Translations under genes and position numbers: made by a program | The notes under the pieces: model-generated | Databases searched by the model: none | What the model was told of the DNA's origin: nothing | The model's input: the letters and a program-made list of their open reading frames with translations, nothing else | NCBI GenBank assembly: GCA_028819955.1 | Contig: JAPPKP010000209.1 | Span: 1 to 6,071 of the forward strand | Direction: 5' to 3' | Origin: Rhodospirillaceae bacterium | Lineage (GTDB): Bacteria > Pseudomonadota > Alphaproteobacteria > UBA828 | Length of the DNA stretch: 6,071 bases | Part shown: positions 1 through 4,480 of the stretch, piece after piece | Layout: each line of letters starts with the position of its first letter | Position numbering within the stretch: the stretch's first letter is position 1

Positions 1-49
1 GGCCGTCCACCGCCCGGCCCGTCAGCGTCAGCCCGCTACGGCGCGGCAT
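1..49 (-). CDS. Possible 5' end of a leftward gene, cut by the left edge
   Basis: Reading leftward from the ATG at 49-47 gives 16 open codons before the edge, beginning MPRRSGLTLTGRAVDG. An in-frame TGA lies 11 codons upstream, so this is the first ATG after a stop. Of the 16 third-codon positions, 15 are G or C, matching the codon use of the clear genes in this window and much better than the overlapping rightward frame. There is no good Shine-Dalgarno sequence just upstream. The fragment is too short to assign to a family. A short basic N-terminus of this kind would fit many proteins, including the arm-binding region of a tyrosine recombinase, but that is only a guess. If real, it is divergent from the cytochrome gene and bounds the long gene-free region. 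Confidence 0.3.
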   Translation of the reverse strand, partial: MPRRSGLTLTGRAVDG

Positions 50-316
50 GGGCGTTGCATTTCGAGGGCGCGATTGTCGTCATCACGGCGCGGGGCGGCG
101 GCTTCAATGCGCAAGCGGGCGGAATCACGCGCGCGGGCCCGTAAGCACCCGGCATCCGGGCGGCCGGGCCCGTGCGCATTCCCGGCGGCTCTGATTTCGC
201 TTGTGTTGGAGTGGTTTAGTGCGGTGTCGCGCGGGTTATTGCGGGCCGCGTGGCGCGTTAGAGCGCGTGCTCCTGCTGAGTCGAGGCTCGGCCACGAGGC
301 CTCTTCATTACCGTGG

Positions 317-460
317 CTTCTATCCGACTGTTGTGACCGGATTTGCGACAGTATTTCCGTACTAATCCTGGTGCTCTCTGAAATCCTTCTCCGGTTCATC
401 CGTGGCCTCACCGGAGTGGTGAGCAAACCCGCAGACGCTGTCCCTACAGTCGGATGGAAG
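317..460. repeat. 144-bp segment bounded by a 15-bp inverted repeat
   Basis: Bases 317-331 (CTTCTATCCGACTGT) are the reverse complement of 446-460 (ACAGTCGGATGGAAG) at 14 of 15 positions, including a perfect 10-bp core. The single mismatch (321/456) would be a U-G wobble in a plus-strand RNA, so all 15 pairs could form. Inside, 339-346 can pair with 423-430 at 7 of 8 positions. An alternative hairpin has stem 407-412 with 418-423 and a 5-base loop. No flanking target-site duplication is obvious. It could be a small non-autonomous transposon (MITE-like), a transposon remnant, or a structured non-coding RNA. Chance cannot be excluded, but a 15-bp arm is long for that. Confidence 0.4.
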
Positions 461-905
461 GGCGTTTGAGGGGCGATCGACAACGGAATATGCGGGAGAA
501 CTCTACTCTACATTGTGGCATCATATAACTGACGTTCTTCCCAATTCAAGAATGTATGTTTGATTTACAAGTCAGTAGTTACCGCGCTGCATCTTCTGAT
601 TGGCGCTTCTCCCACCCCCAAAGACCCGCGGTAGTACGGATGAACCGACAAATGCTTGGAACCGGACCGGCCGCGATGCCGAGGGACATAACTTGCGCGT
701 GCACATCGAGTGGGGAATCGAAAAACCAAATGAAGCACCGCAATCGTCTTGCCAGCCGAACTGGGATATCAGTGTTTTTCGCTTCTTTCAGTCGGCTGAA
801 TTTGTCTCCTTGGATTCTCCCCAGTTGCGCCCCTGAAAAGAGCAACTAAGGTCATTTTCCAGTCGGGATTCGCAAACAAGCGCGATGGATTATCCTAAAG
901 AAACA

Positions 906-968
906 TATACTAACGCTCTGTCGGCTGAGGAGCCGTATATACGCTTATTTTATGTATAAAACGCTCTG
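906..968. repeat. Three TATA-N(1-3)-ACGCT boxes, two of them long direct repeats
   Basis: TATACTAACGCTCTG (906-920) and TATAAAACGCTCTG (955-968) are the same box with a one-base length difference and one substitution; both contain the 9-mer AACGCTCTG. A third, shorter copy, TATATACGCT, lies at 936-945. The stretch is among the most AT-rich of the window. Between the first two copies, 905-910 (ATATAC) and 935-940 (GTATAT) form an inverted repeat, and 923-926/931-934 (GGCT/AGCC) a small hairpin. The TATA portions resemble -10 hexamers, but I see no matching -35 elements. Repeated protein-binding sites are a reasonable reading; no gene immediately downstream is convincing. Confidence 0.35.
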
Positions 969-1495
969 ACATATCCTTCGTGGAATAGGAGATATGAGTG
1001 TTAGTATCGGTCTCGATAAACCATTATACGCGGAAGACTGCGCCATAGGTCGGAGCGAGTATTCAAACTTTCAATGCGGATTGAGACGGCCCCTCGCTCC
1101 TGCACAGACACGTCCGGGTCATTCGAACATCGCACCATCATGGGAACGGTTCATAAAGTCAGTCCGCTTCACGGGTCACATGCCGGGCGGGAGAGCTTCA
1201 AGGCCACCAAAGACGATCGATCGAAAGGAAGCCGTACGCAGCCTCAGAGGCTTGCAGCGAAAGGTGGTCCATGGTCTGCACCCCAGACTCCGGTCGGGCT
1301 TGCCGGCGCCGAGCCCCACAACAGCGCAGCGGCGGACGGGCGTGGCGCGCTACAGCGCTGGCGCTTGGACATGAGCGACGGCTCCCGTATCGTCGATGCG
1401 TCGGCATGCCGCGCGCCTCCCTGTCTCGTTCGAAGCGTTCCAAGCCGCGCTCGCGCAGGCCTGGCCGTCTCAGATGTCCCAAGCGAGGACAACAG

Positions 1496-1525
1496 TTGGA
1501 CATGGTCGGTTGAAGCGGCTAATCT
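1496..1525 (+). promoter_or_regulatory. Weak candidate promoter for the cytochrome c gene
   Basis: A -35-like TTGGAC (1496-1501) is separated by 18 bases from a poor -10-like TAATCT (1520-1525). Transcription would then begin near 1532 and leave a leader of about 45 bases before the cytochrome start codon. The -35 box is good but the -10 box matches only half the consensus, so this is a suggestion only. Confidence 0.25.
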
Positions 1526-1532
1526 CCCGCCC

Positions 1533-1547
1533 CGTCGGCTTCCGACG
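1533..1547. promoter_or_regulatory. Small perfect palindrome in the cytochrome leader
   Basis: CGTCGG (1533-1538) and CCGACG (1542-1547) are exact inverted repeats around a 3-base loop. They lie about 30 bases before the cytochrome start and beside the predicted transcription start. It could be a repressor or activator half-site pair, a leader hairpin, or chance in GC-rich DNA. Confidence 0.25.
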
Positions 1548-1576
1548 ATCCGTTTGCACCCACGCCAGCGGTCGGA

Positions 1577-2143
1577 ATGAATACCTACGAGCTGAACAAG
1601 ATCTTCGGCGCGGTCCTCTTTGCGGGCTTGACCGCGATGACGGCGTGGCTCATCTCGCTCGCAGCCTTCGGCAAGCTTGAGCACGGCCACCACGAGCGGG
1701 TGATCCATTACCAGGTCGCCGGCCTGGAGCAGGACGACGCCATGCACGACGAGGCGGCGACCGAAGAGCCCGAGATGCCGACGATGTCTCTGGCGGAGCT
1801 GCTGGCCGATGCCGACCCCGTCAAGGGCCAGAAGGTGTTCAAGAAGTGCGCCGCCTGCCACACCGTGGACGACGGCGGCAAGAACAAGGTCGGCCCCAAT
1901 CTCTGGAACATCGTCAACCGGCCGATCGCGAGCAACGAGGGATTCAACTACTCGGGCGCCATGGCGGAGCTGGAGGGCGTCTGGGACTTCGAGCGCCTGA
2001 GCGCATTCATCGCCGACCCCAAGGGCAACGTGCCGGGCACCAAGATGGCCTTCAAGGGGGTCTCCAAGGACGGAGACCGCGGCAACGTGCTTGCCTATCT
2101 CCGCTCTCTCAGCGCCGAACCGGCAGAACTGCCGACCGAATAG
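1577..2143 (+). CDS. cycM: Membrane-anchored c-type cytochrome (CycM-like)
   Basis: This 188-residue protein is an electron carrier held in the inner membrane with its haem domain in the periplasm. It starts MNTYELNKIFGAVL, the start typical of CycM-type cytochromes, and an uncleaved hydrophobic segment spans about residues 9-31. A charged linker rich in His, Glu and Asp (about 32-68) follows. The class I cytochrome domain has the haem-attachment motif CAACH at 91-95, GPNLW at 106-110, and GTKMAF with Met157 as the likely sixth haem ligand. In the family it passes electrons from the bc1 complex to a terminal cytochrome oxidase. Its length is normal for the family. The start is set by the N-terminal signature rather than the ribosome site, since only a weak GGTCGGA lies right before the ATG. 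It converges on the phosphatase gene. The symbol is by family resemblance. Confidence 0.93.
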   Translation: MNTYELNKIFGAVLFAGLTAMTAWLISLAAFGKLEHGHHERVIHYQVAGLEQDDAMHDEAATEEPEMPTMSLAELLADADPVKGQKVFKKCAACHTVDDGGKNKVGPNLWNIVNRPIASNEGFNYSGAMAELEGVWDFERLSAFIADPKGNVPGTKMAFKGVSKDGDRGNVLAYLRSLSAEPAELPTE

Positions 2144-2161
2144 GCCGCGCGCCGCGGCCTA
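2141..2161 (+). terminator. GC hairpin that includes the cytochrome stop codon
   Basis: TAGGCCGCG (2141-2149) and CGCGGCCTA (2153-2161) form a perfect 9-bp stem with a 3-base loop. The first three bases are the TAG stop codon of the cytochrome gene. No T-run follows directly, because the next hairpin begins two bases later. It may help end transcription or protect the 3' end of the message together with that second hairpin. Confidence 0.45.
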
Positions 2162-2162
2162 G

Positions 2163-2199
2163 AGCATTTCCGTTTCGCACGGAAATGCTTTCCCTCCTT
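2163..2199 (+). terminator. Probable rho-independent terminator of the cytochrome gene
   Basis: AGCATTTCCGT (2163-2173) pairs perfectly with ACGGAAATGCT (2179-2189) around the loop TTCGC, giving an 11-bp stem. A pyrimidine-rich tail, TTTCCCTCCTT, runs to 2199. It lies about 20 bases after the cytochrome stop codon. From general knowledge, AGAGCATTTCCG-type palindromes are frequent dispersed repeats in alphaproteobacterial genomes, so this hairpin may be both a terminator and one end of a repeat element. Confidence 0.65.
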
Positions 2200-2305
2200 A
2201 TCGCTCACGGCAGCCGGCCTGCGGCCGGCGCCGTCGCGCGGGACGCGCGCGGAGCGCACGATGCGAGCGCGCCGCAGAAGCGGCGGGCCGCGGTCGCTGC
2301 CTGTC

Positions 2306-2330
2306 GCGCGTCCGTTACAAACGGACGCGC
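2306..2330 (-). terminator. Strong hairpin just after the phosphatase gene
   Basis: GCGCGTCCGTT (2306-2316) and AACGGACGCGC (2320-2330) form a perfect 11-bp stem with a 3-base loop. It starts 9 bases past the stop codon of the leftward phosphatase gene, where a terminator for the three-gene leftward unit would be expected. On that strand no T-run follows, so it may act by pausing, by protecting the message from 3' nucleases, or only as one end of the inverted-repeat element. Confidence 0.45.
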
Positions 2331-2339
2331 TCTGGCCCT

Positions 2340-3122
2340 TCACGCGGTCTGAATCAGGCGGTAGCGGTCCGCCTCCAGCACGAGACAGGTCAGCACGTTG
2401 GTCGCGAAGGCGCCGGTGTCGATGCCGATGCGGTTGGGGCAGACCTGCGCCTCGTTCGCGATGGTGTGGCCGTGCACCACGACACGGCCGTGATCGGCAC
2501 TCGCGTACAGGAAGCTGTCGCGAATCCAGTAGAAGTCATCGCTCGATTGCTCGGCGAGCGGAATGCCCGGCCGGATGCCGGCATGGACGAAGAGATAGCC
2601 GCCGATCTCGCGATAGGGTTCGAGGCCGCGCAGGAAGGCGCGGTGCGGCGCGGGCAGAGACGCCGCGAGGTCCGCCTGCAGCACGCGGAGCCGCATCGGG
2701 TCGTTCTCGCCCAGCGCCGCGCGCACGCCGTAGCTCGCGAGCGTCTGCACCCCGCCGCAATAGAGCCAGCTCGGCCCGACCGCGATGTCGCCGCTCAAAA
2801 AATCCTCGAACCATTGCTCGTGGTTGCCGCGCAGGTGCACGCGCCCGAACTCGGGTAACGGGCGCTCGCACAGCCAGTCGATGACACCGCACGAGTCCGG
2901 GCCCCGGTCCACGTAGTCGCCGACGAACACCACGGTCGGCCGCGCGGGTGGCAGCAGGCGCTGGTCCTCCTCGACCGCCCCAACCAGCATTTGCAACAAG
3001 TCGAGCCGGCCATGGATGTCGCCGATGGCGTAGATGCGCTCGCCTTCGGGCACACGCGCCGGCGCAGGGGCCCATTCCGAGCGCCGGATGACGGGCTCCC
3101 TCTGCCTCATGAAGAGGCGCAT
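2340..3122 (-). CDS. Metallophosphatase of the bacterial PPP (serine/threonine phosphatase) family
   Basis: This 260-residue cytoplasmic enzyme has all the metal-binding blocks of the PPP-type calcineurin-like phosphatases: GDIHGR (34-39), GDYVDRG (68-74), GNHE (99-102), LFVHAG with His180, and VHGHT with His219. Asp35, His37, Asp69, Asn100, His180 and His219 are the expected ligands of the two metal ions. Members hydrolyse phosphate monoesters; many dephosphorylate proteins and others act on small molecules, so the natural substrate is unknown. There is no signal peptide or membrane segment, and the length is usual for the bacterial group. The start at 3122 is preferred over an in-frame Met at residue 5 because GGAG lies 10 bases before it. 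It is the last gene of a probable leftward operon, 34 bp after the TAXI-like gene. Confidence 0.92.
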   Translation of the reverse strand: MRLFMRQREPVIRRSEWAPAPARVPEGERIYAIGDIHGRLDLLQMLVGAVEEDQRLLPPARPTVVFVGDYVDRGPDSCGVIDWLCERPLPEFGRVHLRGNHEQWFEDFLSGDIAVGPSWLYCGGVQTLASYGVRAALGENDPMRLRVLQADLAASLPAPHRAFLRGLEPYREIGGYLFVHAGIRPGIPLAEQSSDDFYWIRDSFLYASADHGRVVVHGHTIANEAQVCPNRIGIDTGAFATNVLTCLVLEADRYRLIQTA

Positions 3123-3132
3123 GGGTCCAGCA

Positions 3133-3136
3133 CTCC
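3133..3136 (-). promoter_or_regulatory. Ribosome binding site that fixes the phosphatase start
   Basis: On the minus strand GGAG lies 10 bases before the ATG at 3122. The alternative in-frame ATG at 3110 has no such sequence before it. This supports the longer, 260-residue form. Confidence 0.55.
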
Positions 3137-3156
3137 AATGCGTGCCATGACTATGC

Positions 3157-3723
3157 TCATTGCTCCTGGAGCCACCCCCGCTCCCGATAGTAGCGCGCGG
3201 CGCCGGGGTGAAGAGGCGCCGAGAGGCCCTGCAGCATTGCGGCGGGGTCGAGGCCGCGCAGCGCCGGATGGGCGCTCCCGAAGGCGGCGAAGTTCTCGAA
3301 GACGCTTCGCACGACGGTATGGACGAGGTCGTCCGCGACAGCGGCGCCGGTCACCAGCAGCACGTCTTCGGGGTGGAGGCTGAAGACGGCCTGCAGGGCC
3401 GCCGCCGGCTCGCCCTCCCACGCGCCTGATCCGGTAACGGCCTCCTGGACGCGCTCGAATTTGACAAAGCCGAACTCCATCAGGCCCACATCGATGGCAC
3501 GAATGTTGAAGACGGAGCCCGGCGCAGTACGAGGCATGCAACCGTACTTCTCGCCGGCGCGCTCCTCCACCAGCGTGCAAATCTGGCGCGCCGCCTGGGT
3601 GTGGAGGCTGTCCTCCGCGCCGCCGCCGATCAGGATGATCTGCTTCGCTTCGGCGTGAGGCGCTGCGCCCGCAAGAAAGACCACCACCGCTGCCGCGCCG
3701 ATCAACGACGGGCGGATCGGCAT
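3157..3723 (-). CDS. Shortened TAXI-type TRAP transporter solute-binding protein with a missing centre
   Basis: This 188-residue protein has a clear signal peptide (residues 1-26, ending AEA before KQ) and should be exported to the periplasm. Residues 27-119 match the first lobe of TAXI-family binding proteins: an opening KQIILIGGG, an APGSVFNIRAID stretch (67-78) like the family's GGSVxNIxAI, and AVFSLHPE (112-119). Residues 120-188 match the family C-terminus: a VTGAAVADDLVH region, VFENF (141-145), HPAL, and APLHPGAARYYRERGW (169-184). Full-length members are about 320 residues. Here the central region of about 130 residues seems to be absent in frame, joined near residue 119 (about base 3366). 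GAGGGG lies 9 bases before the ATG, so it looks translatable. No TRAP membrane subunit is nearby. It could be a decayed paralogue or a repurposed small periplasmic protein. Transport function is doubtful. Confidence 0.85.
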   Translation of the reverse strand: MPIRPSLIGAAAVVVFLAGAAPHAEAKQIILIGGGAEDSLHTQAARQICTLVEERAGEKYGCMPRTAPGSVFNIRAIDVGLMEFGFVKFERVQEAVTGSGAWEGEPAAALQAVFSLHPEDVLLVTGAAVADDLVHTVVRSVFENFAAFGSAHPALRGLDPAAMLQGLSAPLHPGAARYYRERGWLQEQ

Positions 3724-3763
3724 CGTACTCGTCCCCTCGCCGATATCCGCTCGTGGCGCTCGC

Positions 3764-4339
3764 CTACTTGACGAGGCGGGAGACTGCCTTGAATTCCGGC
3801 GTGCCCGCGACCTCGAGCCATTCGAACAGCACCATTTCGGTGGTCACGCATGAGATGCCCAATGCTCCGAACCTGGCCAGCGCGGCATCCTTGCTGACAG
3901 GCGCGCGCGAGCCGCAGGCATCGGCGACGATGTGAACGGTGCAGCCCTGCGCGTCGAGATCGGCGGCCGTCTGCATCACACAGACATGGCTCTCCACGCC
4001 GCAGATCACGATGTGATCGCGGCCCCCGGCCTTGAAAACGTCGATCCGCGCCCCGAAGTCGTGATTGCGGGCGGCGCTGAAGGTCAACTTCTCGACCACC
4101 GCCGCGTCATTGGGAAGCCGGCCTGAGATTGCATCGATGGTGGAGCCGAGGCCCTTGGGGTATTGCTCCGTGACCACCGCCGGCACCTCCAGGTGCCGCG
4201 CCGCCTCGATCAGGATGCCGGCCGCGTGGGTCACCGCGTCGCCGTCCGCGATCGCGGGCATCAGCCGCTCCTGCATGTCGATGACGACCAGGGCCGAACG
4301 ATCCCGCCGCAGCAGGGCAGGGCTGAGCTGCGTTGTCAT
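3764..4339 (-). CDS. Isochorismatase-family cysteine hydrolase
   Basis: This cytoplasmic protein of 191 residues has the catalytic triad of the isochorismatase/nicotinamidase fold: Asp21 in VVIDMQE, Lys84 in VVEKLTFSA, and Cys120 in CGVESHVCV. The motif before the cysteine includes the usual cis-peptide region. The YcaC-like branch of small hydrolases is the closest impression, and the substrate cannot be told; nicotinamide, other amides or isochorismate-like compounds are possible in the superfamily. The reading frame stays open far upstream to 5608, but that part is antisense to the sugar dehydrogenase and is not taken as coding. The ATG at 4339 has GGAA 9 bases before it; an ATG at 4354 would add five residues. 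It leads the leftward unit, 40 bp before the TAXI-like gene, and is divergent from the dehydrogenase. Confidence 0.92.
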   Translation of the reverse strand: MTTQLSPALLRRDRSALVVIDMQERLMPAIADGDAVTHAAGILIEAARHLEVPAVVTEQYPKGLGSTIDAISGRLPNDAAVVEKLTFSAARNHDFGARIDVFKAGGRDHIVICGVESHVCVMQTAADLDAQGCTVHIVADACGSRAPVSKDAALARFGALGISCVTTEMVLFEWLEVAGTPEFKAVSRLVK

Positions 4340-4480
4340 GGCGCGCAATTCCATCGCTTCGTTTGGGTCCGGCACGGTGGCCCAAGCGAACGCCGCTCGC
4401 AACCCCGTGCGCATCGAGGGGTGCTGGCGTATCGCCCGTTCACGGTGATAGGGTCCGCGCACCAGTGAGGAACGAAGACC
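4340..4480. promoter_or_regulatory. Divergent intergenic region with a 10-bp inverted repeat
   Basis: This 141-bp gap separates the leftward hydrolase gene from the rightward sugar dehydrogenase gene and must hold the promoters of both units. TTCGTTTGGG (4358-4367) and CCCAAGCGAA (4381-4390) are inverted repeats matching at 9 of 10 positions, with a 13-base spacer. They could be a regulator site shared by both directions, or a hairpin in the hydrolase leader. I could not identify convincing -35/-10 pairs on either strand. Confidence 0.4.

Larger units (their letters stand above)
50..1576. other. Long region with no supportable gene, partly low GC
   Basis: This stretch of about 1.5 kb contains several open frames on both strands, but none gives a recognisable protein and most are arginine/proline/serine-rich, as expected for chance frames in GC-rich DNA. 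Base composition is uneven. Hand counts give about 47% GC for 481-1020, with individual 60-bp rows down to 37-43%, while the flanks return to 60% or more. Inside it are the inverted-repeat-bounded segment 317-460, repeated TATA/ACGCT boxes at 906-968 and a possible promoter and hairpin next to the cytochrome gene. It may be a decayed accessory insertion, an intergenic region with an unrecognised RNA, or remnants of lost genes. The sequence alone does not decide between these. Confidence 0.6.
2156..2337. repeat. Imperfect inverted-repeat element (REPIN/MITE-like) between convergent genes
   Basis: The left end (GGCC at 2156-2159, then the AGAGC palindrome 2161-2189) and the right end read on the minus strand (GGCC, then AGAGC, over 2337-2306) share the plan GGCC-(T)-AGAGC-NNN-TCCGTTT-NNN-ACGGA-NNN-GC. 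Where they differ in the stem (ATT/AAT on the left, GCG/CGC on the right), both sides of the stem change together. Inner arms also match in opposite orientation: GGCAGC 2209-2214 with GCTGCC 2296-2301, and GCGGCC 2221-2226 with GGCCGC 2286-2291. The middle is very GC-rich, with another perfect hairpin, GCCGGCC/GGCCGGC, at 2213-2229. It fills nearly the whole gap between the cytochrome and phosphatase genes and encodes nothing I recognise. Confidence 0.55.

Noticed and set aside
1..144. Rightward open frame from the left edge to a TAA at 142-144, possibly a gene tail.
   Set aside because: Its first 16 codons have only about 10 G/C third positions, whereas the opposite frame starting at 49 has 15 of 16. 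No recognisable product.
28..483. Overlapping frames on both strands (28-483 minus, 74-469 plus).
   Set aside because: Arg/Ala/Ser-rich products without family features, each the shadow of the other, and both run across the inverted-repeat segment.
719..781. Inverted 8-mers CGAAAAAC (719-726) and GTTTTTCG (774-781).
   Set aside because: Pairing does not extend beyond 8 bp, and such a match over this distance is expected by chance.
556..849. Three overlapping open frames in the low-GC segment (556-849 plus, 600-836 plus, 579-845 minus).
   Set aside because: None has a ribosome site or recognisable motif, and one relies on a TTG start. They are mutually exclusive shadows.
994..1374. A 126-codon rightward frame with AGGAG just before its ATG.
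   Set aside because: The AGGAG is only two bases from the ATG, and the product is unrecognised and turns Arg/Pro-rich after about 35 codons. It crosses from the low-GC segment into GC-rich DNA without coding character.
50..1576. Search of the gene-free region for tRNA, tmRNA, RNase P RNA, SRP RNA and CRISPR repeats.
   Set aside because: No T-arm with a matching acceptor stem, no conserved RNA signature and no regularly spaced direct repeats were found by eye; a covariance-model scan would be the proper test.
2261..2884. Rightward frames opposite the phosphatase gene.
   Set aside because: Arg/Ser-rich antisense shadows of a gene with all its catalytic motifs intact.
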